Positions 1 through 8,100 of a stretch of 9,033 nucleotides of DNA are shown here, piece after piece. The notes under the pieces are model-generated. The model was not told the DNA's origin. It searched no databases and saw only the letters and a program-made list of their open reading frames with translations. The position numbers and the translations under genes were made by a program. The first letter of the stretch is position 1; every line of letters begins with the position of its first letter. Source of the stretch: an uncultured Lachnospiraceae bacterium (GTDB taxonomy: Bacteria; Bacillota; Clostridia; Lachnospirales; Lachnospiraceae); NCBI GenBank assembly GCA_902489925.1, contig CABUBX010000083.1, positions 1 through 9,033 of the forward strand. The letters are read 5' to 3'.

Positions 1-2
1 AT

Positions 3-44
3 ATCGCAGACAGTTTTGAAGCTGCAAAAAAATGGGTTTTATAA
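3..44 (+). CDS. Possible 3' end of an upstream gene (13 codons)
   Basis: One frame is open from the window edge to a TAA at 42-44 and reads IADSFEAAKKWVL. This is a plausible helical protein C terminus, better composed than the other two frames. It ends just before the purA promoter. Only 13 residues are visible, so no family can be named and it may be chance. Confidence 0.25.
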   Translation: MADSFEAAKKWVL

Positions 45-51
45 ATTTTTC

Positions 52-80
52 TTTACATTTTAAAAAAATTAGAATAGAAT
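52..80 (+). promoter_or_regulatory. Sigma-A-type promoter of purA
   Basis: TTTACA (52-57) and TAGAAT (75-80) are separated by exactly 17 bases in very A+T-rich DNA. Transcription would start near 86-88, giving a leader of about 70 bases before purA. The boxes differ from consensus at one position each. There is no other comparable pair in the upstream region. Confidence 0.7.
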
Positions 81-96
81 AAGAGAGTATTTTTTT

Positions 97-109
97 GATG
101 TAAAACATC
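97..109 (+). other. Small hairpin in the purA leader
   Basis: GATGT (97-101) and ACATC (105-109) form a 5-bp stem with an AAA loop, just after a run of T residues, inside the inferred purA leader. It is too weak to be a terminator. It could stabilise the 5' end of the transcript or be chance. No recognised riboswitch fold is seen here. Confidence 0.25.
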
Positions 110-158
110 AGGATGCCCGTTGAATGAGACAAAATTACAGTAAGGAGATGGCTTTTAT

Positions 159-1433
159 ATGGTAAGAGCAGTTGTTGGTGCAAACTGGGGCGATGAAGGT
201 AAGGGAAAAATTACGGATATGCTGGCAGAGGATTCGGATATTATTGTGCGTTTTCAGGGCGGAAGCAATGCGGGACACACAATCGTAAATGATTATGGAA
301 AATTCGCGCTGCATATTTTACCTTCAGGTGTTTTCTACAATCACACAACAAGTATTATTGGCAACGGTGTGGCATTAAATATTCCGTATTTATTCAAGGA
401 AATTGAAGATATTGTAAGCAAGGGCGTGCCTCGTCCGAAGATTCTTGTATCAGACAGGGCGCAGATTCTTATGCCGTATCATATTTTATTTGATGCTTAT
501 GAAGAAGAACGCCTAGGCGGCAAATCTTTTGGCTCTACAAAATCCGGTATTGCGCCGTTTTATTCGGATAAATATGCAAAGATTGGATTTCAGGTCAGTG
601 AGCTTTTTGATGAAGACGGCTTAAAGGAAAAGGTCAACCGTGTTGTTGATATGAAAAATGTGCTGATTGAACATCTTTATCATAAAGAGCCGTTAAATGC
701 CGATGATATTTATGAGACCTTGATGGAATATAAAGAGATGGTTAAGCCGTATGTATGCGATACGGCAGCTTATCTTTACAAAGCCATTAAGGATGGGAAA
801 AAGGTGCTTTTAGAAGGCCAGCTTGGCTCGCTTAAAGACCCGGATTTCGGTATTTATCCAATGGTGACATCTTCGTCGACATTGGCTGCATACGGTGCAA
901 TCGGTGCAGGTATCGCACCGTATGAGATTAAAGATATTATTACAGTTGTTAAAGCTTATTCGAGTGCAGTCGGTGCAGGAGAATTTGTTTCTGAAATTTT
1001 TGGCGATGAGGCTGATGAGCTTAGACGCAGAGGCGGTGACGGCGGCGAATACGGCGCAACGACAGGCCGTCCGAGACGTATGGGATGGTTTGATGCTGTT
1101 GCCAGCAGATACGGCTGCCGTATGCAGGGGGCAACTCAGGTGGTGCTTACGGTGCTTGATGTGCTCGGTTATCTCGATACACTGCCGGTTTGTGTCGGTT
1201 ATGAAATCGACGGTAAGGTGACAAAGGATTTCCCGACAACGCACAATTTAAAGAAAGCAAAACCGGTATATGAGTACTTGCCGGGATGGAGGTGCGATAT
1301 TCGCGGCATTAAGACCTATAAAGAACTTCCGGAAAATTGCCGTAGATATATTGAGTTTATCGAAAAAGAGCTTGAAGTACCGGTGACAATGGTTTCAAAC
1401 GGACCGGGAAGACATGATATTATATATAGATAA
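159..1433 (+). CDS. purA: Adenylosuccinate synthetase
   Basis: This cytosolic enzyme makes adenylosuccinate from IMP and aspartate using GTP, the first step from IMP to AMP. The 424 residues match the usual family length. The N-terminal GDEGKGK loop (residues 11-17) holds the catalytic Asp12, and GHT (39-41) holds the catalytic His40. GNGV is at 68-71, the aspartate-binding loop TTGRPRR at 301-307, and the guanine-contacting Asp lies in TVLDVLG near 334. The IMP loop reads STKSGIAP (126-133) and the later loop EGQLGSL (219-224), rather than the more common TTGRGIGP and EGAQG forms. From memory, this variant is typical of Lachnospiraceae PurA. The ATG at 159 follows TAAGGAG (141-147) at a good distance. 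The gene stands alone between its promoter and a strong terminator. Confidence 0.97.
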   Translation: MVRAVVGANWGDEGKGKITDMLAEDSDIIVRFQGGSNAGHTIVNDYGKFALHILPSGVFYNHTTSIIGNGVALNIPYLFKEIEDIVSKGVPRPKILVSDRAQILMPYHILFDAYEEERLGGKSFGSTKSGIAPFYSDKYAKIGFQVSELFDEDGLKEKVNRVVDMKNVLIEHLYHKEPLNADDIYETLMEYKEMVKPYVCDTAAYLYKAIKDGKKVLLEGQLGSLKDPDFGIYPMVTSSSTLAAYGAIGAGIAPYEIKDIITVVKAYSSAVGAGEFVSEIFGDEADELRRRGGDGGEYGATTGRPRRMGWFDAVASRYGCRMQGATQVVLTVLDVLGYLDTLPVCVGYEIDGKVTKDFPTTHNLKKAKPVYEYLPGWRCDIRGIKTYKELPENCRRYIEFIEKELEVPVTMVSNGPGRHDIIYR

Positions 1434-1447
1434 AAAATATATATGCA

Positions 1448-1489
1448 AAAAGAATCAGACCCCTTGATTTAAGGGGTTCTGATTCTTTT
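1448..1489 (+). terminator. Bidirectional intrinsic terminator after purA
   Basis: The arms 1448-1465 and 1471-1489 pair as 12 bp plus 6 bp, with one extra T bulged around 1477 and a 5-base loop (1466-1470). The T-rich 3' arm (TTCTTTT) serves the plus strand. The A-rich 5' arm gives a U run for minus-strand transcripts, so it can end both purA and the converging regulator remnant. The last six codons and the stop of that remnant lie within this hairpin. Confidence 0.85.
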
Positions 1490-1771
1490 CGCGTAATAGT
1501 CGGGTTTTTCGCCGGTAACGGTTTTAAAAGCCCGTATAAAATGAGCAGAGCCACTGTAACCGACAGCTTGGGCAATTTCATAGATTTTCATATTTGTCTC
1601 GGTTACAGGCGGTTTTTGCTTGTTTATCACCATTAAATATCGAGAAAGATGATAAAGGCTTCCTTTTAAATCATACGTATTCAATGCTTCAAGAATTTTT
1701 TGAAGATACAAGTCCTTACTTTTAATGTCATCGTATGTAAAAGTGACATTTTCTGTGGGAATATCATAGTG
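1469..1771 (-). pseudogene. Remnant of a YesN-type response regulator / AraC-family regulator
   Basis: The frame is open for 100 codons from about 1771 to a TAA at 1469-1471. It has no ATG upstream of the conserved part and no convincing ribosome site. The C-terminal half is a good second helix-turn-helix of an AraC domain (KIYEIAQAVGYS, then FIRAFKTVTGEKPDYYAKR). The N-terminal half (KDLYLQKILEALNTYDLKGSLYHL) resembles the helical linker that precedes this domain in YesN-like proteins. The first helix-turn-helix, about 50 residues, is missing: the linker runs straight into VTETNMKIYEIA near 1604-1630. Any receiver or sensor domain is absent too. AraC domains need both HTH units, so this fragment should not work as a regulator. 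It lies just downstream of the kinase remnant on the same strand, the usual kinase-regulator order. Confidence 0.8.
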
Positions 1772-2775
1772 TCACTGTGACTGCAGTACCTTGGTATAAT
1801 TGGCTTTCAATTATTAAATCGTACTCTGAGCCGTAGTAAAGCTGGATTCTCTTTTTTATATTTTTTAAGCCGATGCTTTTAAAAGCTGTATTTTTATCAT
1901 CAAGATAATCACGGAGTAAATCAAGCTGTTCTTCCGGCATACCGTTACCATTATCCGATACAGTGAAAATAAGTTTTTTATTGCTTTTATATCCCTGTAT
2001 TTGAATTGTGCCCTGTGCAGAGCTGTTTTCAAGACCGTGATTCACACTGTTTTCGACAAGGGGCTGCAAAAGTAGTTTTATAATGTTACAGTGCATAATC
2101 GATGGCTCAATATAGGTGTGAACATCAATATTTTGATAGCGCAGGCGGATTAGACGTATATATTCCTCAAGATGGAGACATTCTTGCTGTACAGTGACAA
2201 TATTTGAGGTATCTGATACGCCGTATCTTAAAATTTTTATCTTTCAGCACTTGATAATAGATTCCGTTATATGTTGCACCCGATTGATTTTTTATTGTTT
2301 CAAAAGAAAGATTATTCAGACCTTTGGAAGAAAACAGCAGTTTTCCGTCACTGTCAAAACATGCAAATTGTTGCGTGTCAAATATTTTGTGCCTTTCAAA
2401 GGCCATGGAAATGTCGGAAATATCCAGCCCGGCAATGGTAATGCAGGCCGGATTGTTGGAAGTAAGATTATTAAGCTGTCTTCCTGCGAATAAAACATTG
2501 CCGTTAATATCATAACCAAGGGCTTTAACTTCGTCCTTTGTGAAGAAGGATATTGAGCCGCCCCTGTTACGTATGGGCTTAACCCATGTGTTGTAGTCTA
2601 AGTTTTCCAATAAAAAGTAGTGTGTATTATTATATTTGTATGCTAATACTTCCCCGGAAGGTGAAAATAGGAATAGGGCATTCAAATCGGGAAAGAGCAA
2701 ATTAATCTGATAATATTTTAAAGAAATTTTATTTAATTCCGAATATCCGAGAACTGTATTAAATACAATTATCAT
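1764..2775 (-). pseudogene. Remnant of a YesM-type sensor histidine kinase
   Basis: Two pieces in different frames belong to one kinase. The upstream piece (about 2740 down to 2230) is an extracellular Cache-like sensor, with LNALFLFSPSGEVLAYKY and a repeat-like FACFDSDGKLLFSSKG. The downstream piece (about 2243 down to the TGA at 1764-1766) starts ILRYGVSDTSN and continues LHLEEYIRLIRLRYQN. It then has the N box QPLVENSVNHGLE, the ATP-lid motif DNGNGMPEE and the G2-type box GLKNIKKRIQLYYG of the His_kinase/HATPase module. The second membrane helix, HAMP and the PHFLYN-type phosphoacceptor-His box, about 120 residues, are missing at the joint (2226-2244), where the frame also shifts. The first membrane helix and native start are lost too, because the 5' end runs into the permease remnant. 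The product could not sense or phosphorylate. Confidence 0.85.
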
Positions 2776-3397
2776 TACCGTATTCTCAAGTCTCGGTGTT
2801 ATCGCTTTGATTCCTCTTGTTTCGTATGCGATTACGAGAAATATGAAGACATGTAAATACTACAAATTTTTGTATTTCTTTTTGCTGATGGGGATTTTTG
2901 TACCGTTTACAGCAAAAATGCTGCCGCTGATTAAAGTTATGTCCGTGATGGATATGTTAAATATTGTGGGATTTATTATTATTTATGTTGCAAGTGCAGT
3001 ATGCGAGGGTGTATTCTTATATGTAGCATTTATTCAGGGAATACCGCAGGAACTGGAGGAGGCGGCCTACATCGATGGTGCATCAACCTTAAAAACATAC
3101 GTCAGTGTTGTTTTTCCTCTTTTGAAGCCGATGACGGCGACAGTGCTTATTAAAAACGGCTTGTGGTTTTGGAATGATTTTTTACTGCCGCTTCTGACCT
3201 TAAATAAGTCGGCAGATAACTGGACATTGACTTTGTTCCAATATAACTTTAAGACGACGCATGCAGTCAATTATCCGATGGTTTTTGCGGCCTTCCTGCT
3301 TTCGATGCTTCCAATCATGATTTTATATGGATTTATGCAAAAACAAATTATTGGCGGCCTGACAACAGGGACTGTAAAGAGCGATAGGAGGAAATGA
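2714..3397 (+). pseudogene. 5'-truncated CUT1 sugar ABC transporter permease (MalG/AraQ-like)
   Basis: The frame is open from 2714 (after a TAA at 2711-2713) to the TGA at 3395-3397, 227 codons against about 270-300 for the family. Recognisable permease sequence begins around TVLNTIIITVFSSLGV and runs through several membrane helices. The EAA loop that contacts the ATPase is intact (ELEEAAYIDGASTLK, then FPLLKP), and WNDFLLPLL and the C-terminal helix follow. The N terminus with the first membrane segment is absent. The only early start codon is a TTG at 2807 inside a membrane helix, with no ribosome site. The solute-binding protein and partner permease expected upstream are also missing. The stop overlaps the region before the next gene, showing the original operon order permease then isomerase. 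A short leaderless product cannot be excluded but would lack part of the channel. Confidence 0.82.
3386..3391 (+). promoter_or_regulatory. Ribosome binding site deciding the start at 3400
   Basis: AGGAGG lies 8 bases before the ATG at 3400 but only 2 bases before the ATG at 3394, which overlaps the permease stop. Spacing therefore favours 3400. Confidence 0.75.
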
Positions 3398-3399
3398 GA

Positions 3400-4269
3400 A
3401 TGGAATTGGCAATAGCAACAGATTTTGCGGGCGAGAGCACACGCCTTGAGGATATCGAAGATGTGCTGAAGAAAATATCTGAGGCGGGATTTACCCATGT
3501 TCATTGGTGTCATGAATGGGAGGGAGATTACATATACTCCGCCTATGAAATGCAGCAGATTAAAGAATGGATGGATAAGTATCATTTGAAGGCAAAGGCG
3601 CTTCATGCCACTAAAGGCTCAAGACGAAATGTGAATGTAATGGACGGCCATTACAGACGGGACTATACATCGGATTGGGAATTTAACAGAAAGGCCGGTG
3701 TGGAGTTGATTAAAAACCGTGTAGATATGGCAAAATGTCTTGGTGCCGGCGAAATTGTACTTCATCTCTATGTGCCGCATTTGACAATACAAAAACAGCC
3801 TGAGCTTATGGAAAAGTTTTACGGTCAGGTCAAAAAATCTTTGGACGAGTTGTGTCCATATTGTATGGATTGCGGCATAAGGATATGTCTTGAAAATCTT
3901 TTTGATATGCCGGGGGATATTGTGCTTAATCAATGGGACAGATTACTGCCTCAATATCCAAAAGAATTTTTGGGTATTTGTCTTGATACAGGTCATGGTT
4001 TTATGAGCTGGGGTAATCAGCTCTCGGAAATTATAAAAAAGTACGGTGAGAGAATTTATGCGGTGCACCTTCATGATAATTATGGTACAGTTGATTTTCA
4101 TTTGCTTCCGGGTGAGGGGGCTGTTGAATGGAAAGCGGTCATGAAAGCTCTTAAAGATTCTGCCTATGAGCTGCCGCTGCTTTTGGAGTTAAATAGCTGT
4201 GGACAGGATACAGACAGTTTTCTTAGAAAAGCATATAAGGCCGGAAAATGGCTTATGGAGACATTTTAG
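3400..4269 (+). CDS. Sugar phosphate isomerase/epimerase-like TIM-barrel protein
   Basis: This is an intact 289-residue protein of the AP-endonuclease-2/xylose-isomerase-like barrel family (PF01261 type), cytosolic and metal dependent. The metal ligands expected on the barrel rim are visible: Glu165 in CLENL, Asp196 and His199 in CLDTGHG, the histidines of VHLHDN (about 223-225), His234 in DFHLLPGEG and Glu263 in LLLELN. These suggest a working isomerase or epimerase acting on a sugar or polyol, but the substrate cannot be read from sequence. The ATG at 3400 is chosen over the one at 3394 because of ribosome-site spacing. Originally it was the last gene of a sugar-uptake operon. The permease before it is truncated and the operon promoter appears to be lost, so its present expression is unclear. 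Confidence 0.85.
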   Translation: MELAIATDFAGESTRLEDIEDVLKKISEAGFTHVHWCHEWEGDYIYSAYEMQQIKEWMDKYHLKAKALHATKGSRRNVNVMDGHYRRDYTSDWEFNRKAGVELIKNRVDMAKCLGAGEIVLHLYVPHLTIQKQPELMEKFYGQVKKSLDELCPYCMDCGIRICLENLFDMPGDIVLNQWDRLLPQYPKEFLGICLDTGHGFMSWGNQLSEIIKKYGERIYAVHLHDNYGTVDFHLLPGEGAVEWKAVMKALKDSAYELPLLLELNSCGQDTDSFLRKAYKAGKWLMETF

Positions 4270-4323
4270 ATAATCTTAATAAATATTTTACACTGAAAAC
4301 ATCATAACTTCACATTTGCCGCA

Positions 4324-4329
4324 TACAAT
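4324..4329 (+). promoter_or_regulatory. Possible -10 box before the VTC-like gene
   Basis: TACAAT stands about 55 bases before the start at 4384, in the 114-base gap after the TIM-barrel gene. No good -35 box lies 16-18 bases upstream (the sequence there is ATCATA-like). The gap shows no terminator either, so the gene could instead be read through from upstream. Confidence 0.25.
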
Positions 4330-4383
4330 ATATGTAGACGATAGGATAACAGGAGAGGGTATTAATTTAAGGAGGTTTAGTCT

Positions 4384-5013
4384 ATGTATGATGAAGCTTA
4401 TGTTGAAGAAACAAGACTTGTACGGACAGAGGAATATAAAAACATTATCGGAAAGAAGCCGGGAAAGGTTTTTAATCTCTGGAAGGTTTATTTTAATAAA
4501 GAGATTAATTATCTGAGAACAGCCGATGAAAAACAGCAAAATTTTGACTGCTATTCAATTAATATAAAGCGGCCGGATGACAGCAGGTTTCAAGTTGAAC
4601 GGCAGAGTTTTAGGGAGGGAACTTACTATAGCTCATATACATATGTTGATAAAGCACAATGCGAAAAAATTTTGTGCGGTGATGTTCAATGGATGAAGGA
4701 TTGTCAGGATGCGCTTTTAGAAGAACTTTATGTTCAGATGACGGTGAATTGCATCAGTCCGGGGGTTATTGTCCGGTATGAGCGGGAGATTTATCGTATG
4801 CACGGAAGCAGTGATATGATTATTTTTGATAAATCAATTCAGTCCTCATATGATTTTGATTCACAAGATGTTTTAAAAGGCTGCGCAGCGATGAAGGAAC
4901 GACTTCAGAAAGACTGCATTGTTATGACTTATCATAAACCGATTCTCGTACCGAGAGTCATTGCCAGTATTTTGAATTTTAAAGAAGGTAAAAAAATTAT
5001 TATGGAAAGCTGA
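4384..5013 (+). CDS. Divergent VTC/polyphosphate-polymerase-like domain protein
   Basis: The 209-residue product has no signal peptide or membrane helix. From about residue 56 on it follows the pattern of bacterial VTC domains: an Ile/Lys-rich strand (YSINIKR), a charged strand with VERQ (71-74), a helix ending in EKILCGDVQWM, a helix with LLEELYVQM, then PGVIVRYERE (126-135), IIFDKSI (146-152) and a closing strand CIVMTYHKPILVPRVIASIL. VTC domains form a beta tunnel that in eukaryotic Vtc4 makes polyphosphate. Here several usual tunnel positions look changed: the Glu-Val-Lys of the last strand is replaced by VMTY, and the LERK-type strand reads VERQ. The N-terminal strands are also poorly conserved. 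It may be inactive or bind another ligand. AAGGAGG (4369-4375) sits 8 bases before the ATG. A terminator follows, so it is transcribed separately from the large gene downstream. Confidence 0.68.
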   Translation: MYDEAYVEETRLVRTEEYKNIIGKKPGKVFNLWKVYFNKEINYLRTADEKQQNFDCYSINIKRPDDSRFQVERQSFREGTYYSSYTYVDKAQCEKILCGDVQWMKDCQDALLEELYVQMTVNCISPGVIVRYEREIYRMHGSSDMIIFDKSIQSSYDFDSQDVLKGCAAMKERLQKDCIVMTYHKPILVPRVIASILNFKEGKKIIMES

Positions 5014-5016
5014 AAG

Positions 5017-5044
5017 TAGCGGTGTCTTTGGCACCGCTATTTTC
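5017..5044 (+). terminator. Intrinsic terminator after the VTC-like gene
   Basis: TAGCGGTG (5017-5024) pairs with CACCGCTA (5032-5039) around a 7-base loop, followed by TTTTCCTTTCC. It is a compact 8-bp GC-rich stem with a T-rich tail, placed 4 bases after the stop codon. Confidence 0.8.
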
Positions 5045-5067
5045 CTTTCCTTTTTCTTCCTTAATAC

Positions 5068-5097
5068 TTGTATCGTACCATACAGTAATGATATAAT
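5068..5097 (+). promoter_or_regulatory. Extended -10 promoter of the DUF5717-like/Hsp70-like operon
   Basis: A perfect TATAAT (5092-5097) is preceded by TG at 5089-5090, giving the extended form TGATATAAT. A TTGTAT -35 box lies at 5068-5073 with an 18-base spacer. Start of transcription is expected near 5103-5106, about 35 bases before the GTG start at 5141. This indicates steady housekeeping-sigma expression; no operator is evident. Confidence 0.72.
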
Positions 5098-5140
5098 GAA
5101 ATATAATGTATACAAAAGATGAGAGGTGTGGTGAGCAAAA

Positions 5141-8100
5141 GTGAAAGAAAAAATCAGTTTATTGGCTAAAGGTATTTTTGAATATGAAAAACCGGAGGTT
5201 GCTGTTTCGACAGAAAAAATAGAGCTTGAGATAGAAGCCGGGAAAAGCTTTGAGGGCTTCTTTGAGATAAGCAGTATCAATGGTTATGAAATAAGAACAA
5301 AGGCCTTCTCATCGAATAAGCTTATGCAGCTTAAATCCAATGACTATTGCGGAGAGAAGATTCGGGTAAATTATATATTTGATGCATCAAGGCTTGAGAT
5401 TGGTGAGGAGATATCCGGCCATATAAGTATTATAAGCAATGGCGGTGAAATCGAAGTACCGTTTTCGGTACATATTTGTCAGCCGTTTTGCCATACAAGT
5501 ATCGGCGTTGTGAAGGATTTGGCACAGTTTACAAATCTTGCCCAATCAAACTGGCATGAAGCGGTGAAGCTTTTTTATTCGGCAAATTTTGAACGGGTAT
5601 TTTTAGTAAATAAAAATTATGCGCATATATACGCAAAGCTTATTTCCAGCCGCAACCCAAATCAGGCGCTGGAAGAATTTTTGTGTACGATTCGAAGAAA
5701 AGGGAAGATAGAGCTTAAGATTGTCCGGGATAGTATTGAATTTTCAGATGTGACGGAGATGTTTAGCGAGCGGCTTGTTATTGAGAAAAACCAGTGGGGC
5801 TATCAAAAGCTTTTTGTGGAAACAATCGGAGATTTTATACAGGTCTATAAAAAGGAAGTGACAACCGAGGATTTTTTAGGCAGCTATTATGAGCTGGAAT
5901 ATATGATAGACCCTTCGCTTTTTACAACGGGCAATAATTACGGAAAAATCATTGTCCGTACACAGTTTCAGACGCTGGAGATTACAATCAGCTGCTTAAG
6001 AAGCCGGGTAAATCGTGCTGTTTGTGCCGAGCGGGAGGTACAAGACAGTGTTTTTCATATGATGGAGGATTACGTAAAGCTGTGCATGGGACGCATAGAC
6101 AAATCAAAGTGGATACGCCAGACAAGGGAAAATGTCGATTGCTGTCAAAATAACAGCAAGGATGCGGTGTATGCGCTCTTTGAGGCACATTTTTCGCTGA
6201 TTGCAGGTGAGCGGGAAAATGCGGCGCAGATTTTAAATAATTTAAACGGCAGAGAGCTTCGCCATAAATCAGCGACAGGCTATTGCTATTATTTATATTT
6301 AAGCGCATTATCCAGAGAGGAGGAGTCCTATACAAAGTTTGCAATCAGTAAGATTGATGATTACTATGAAGGACGCTATAACGACTGGCGCCTTTTGTGG
6401 ATGAAGCTTAAACTGGCAGGCAATCGCATATCTATGGCAAAGCGTTATGGGATGATTAAAGAGCAGTTTGACAGAGGCTGTATCAGCCCGGTGCTTTACT
6501 GGGAAGCGGCGATGGCTGTCAACAGTCAGCCGGCTCTGCTTCGGGAGTTTGATGATTTTGAGATTCAGCTTGTCGCATGGGGAACAAAAAAGGATTGCCT
6601 TGACAGAGATGTGATTTATCAGTTTGCGGATGTGGCGGCAAAGGGGCGGAGATTTTCACAGTTGGCACTGCGTGTTCTTATGAGCCAATGTGAGATATTT
6701 GAAAGTAAAGAGCTTCTTCTTGGTGTCTGTGCCCTGCTTATCAGAGGCAATAAAGTTGACAGCTGTTATAATCAGTGGTATCGGCTTGGTATAGAGTCTT
6801 CGCTGAAACTCAAAGGGCTTTATGAGAACTATATGTACTCTCTTGATGAGACGGCGGATAATAAACTGCCGATTGCAGTATTGATTTATTTTACTTACGA
6901 TAATCAGTTGAGCGCATCTAAAAAAGCGTGTCTTTATGCCTATATTATTAAAAACAAAGAGAACTTAGAGAGCATTTACAGAGATTATGAAAATATCATG
7001 AAGGCATTTACATATGAACAGCTTTCAAAGGGAAGTATCAGCCGTGATATGGTCGTCCTTTATGCCCATTTTATTGATAAAGATAAGCTGACAGGGAAAA
7101 CAGCGGCCCAGCTGCCGAAGGTGCTTTTTAAATATGAAGTCCATGTCAAAAATCCGTGGATACACAGTGTTATAGTATCTCACCGGGAGATGACGAATGA
7201 CTGTGAATATCCGGTTATTGGCGGTTTTGCCTATGTCGATATTTATATGGAGGATTATCTGCTTGTTTTTGTAGACAGACTCGGCGGACGCTACAACGGC
7301 TCAGTGGACTACACAATTACGCCGCTGTTGGATGCAAATAGCTATATTAAGCCGTGCTATGCCTTAAACCATGAAAATCCGATGATTTTAATGAATCGCA
7401 GCGAGCGCGCTATTAAGTATCAGAAAAGCGATGATGCTTCGATTGATATATATAAGCAGACAATTAAATTGACAAATGTCTGTCAGCAGTACCGAAAGAA
7501 TATTTTGAAAAATCTCATTGATTATTATTATGATAATTATGAAGGTGAGACACTTGAGAAGTATTTGCTGAAGCTGGATATAAGCTTGCTTGACAGCGAT
7601 GAGCGCGGCAATATTATTGAGTATTATATTCAAAGAAGTCTTTTTGAAAAGGCCTATGATGCCATTGTGACTTACGGGTATGAAAATATTCAGGATAAAA
7701 AGCTGATGCGGCTTTGCTCGAAGATGATTCGCGATAAGGGAATGTTTGAGAATAAGCTTTTGATTGAGATGTCTTACTATGCTTTTTCCTGCGGCAAATA
7801 TGATGATATTACTTTGGAGTATTTAATTAAGTTTTACTTAGGAACGACAAAAGATTTATATAACATATGGAAAGCAGCTAAAAACTTTGAGGTCAATGCT
7901 TTTGAATTGGAGGAGAAAATCCTTTGTCAGGTGCTTTTTGCCGAAATGGATACGGACTACAATGTGGAAATATTTGAATCTTATTACAAGATGACGCCGG
8001 ATACACGTATTGTCAGAGCTTTTCTGACGTATTATTCCTATCAGTATCTTGTGGAGGATAAGGATATTCCAAAGCAAGTTTTTAAGTATATTGAAATTGA

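Noticed and set aside
97..109. Purine riboswitch before purA
   Set aside because: Only a 5-bp hairpin is present in a leader of about 70 bases. There is no three-way junction or conserved purine-aptamer core.
810..1244. Long antisense open frame inside purA
   Set aside because: It lies wholly opposite conserved PurA sequence, is rich in Cys, Thr and His as expected of a shadow frame, and has no ribosome site.
2209..2219. Short palindrome GTATC-T-GATAC as an operator or deletion-site repeat
   Set aside because: It is only 5 bp per arm and lies inside former kinase coding sequence. Its codons (GVSDTSN) match the family pattern, so protein coding explains it.
2807..2809. TTG as a true start for the permease
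   Set aside because: No ribosome site precedes it, and recognisable permease sequence continues upstream to about 2750, so the start would fall inside a membrane helix.
3394..3396. ATG overlapping the permease stop as the start of the TIM-barrel gene
   Set aside because: It is only 2 bases from AGGAGG, whereas the ATG at 3400 has ideal 8-base spacing. The ATGA overlap is attractive but translationally poor.
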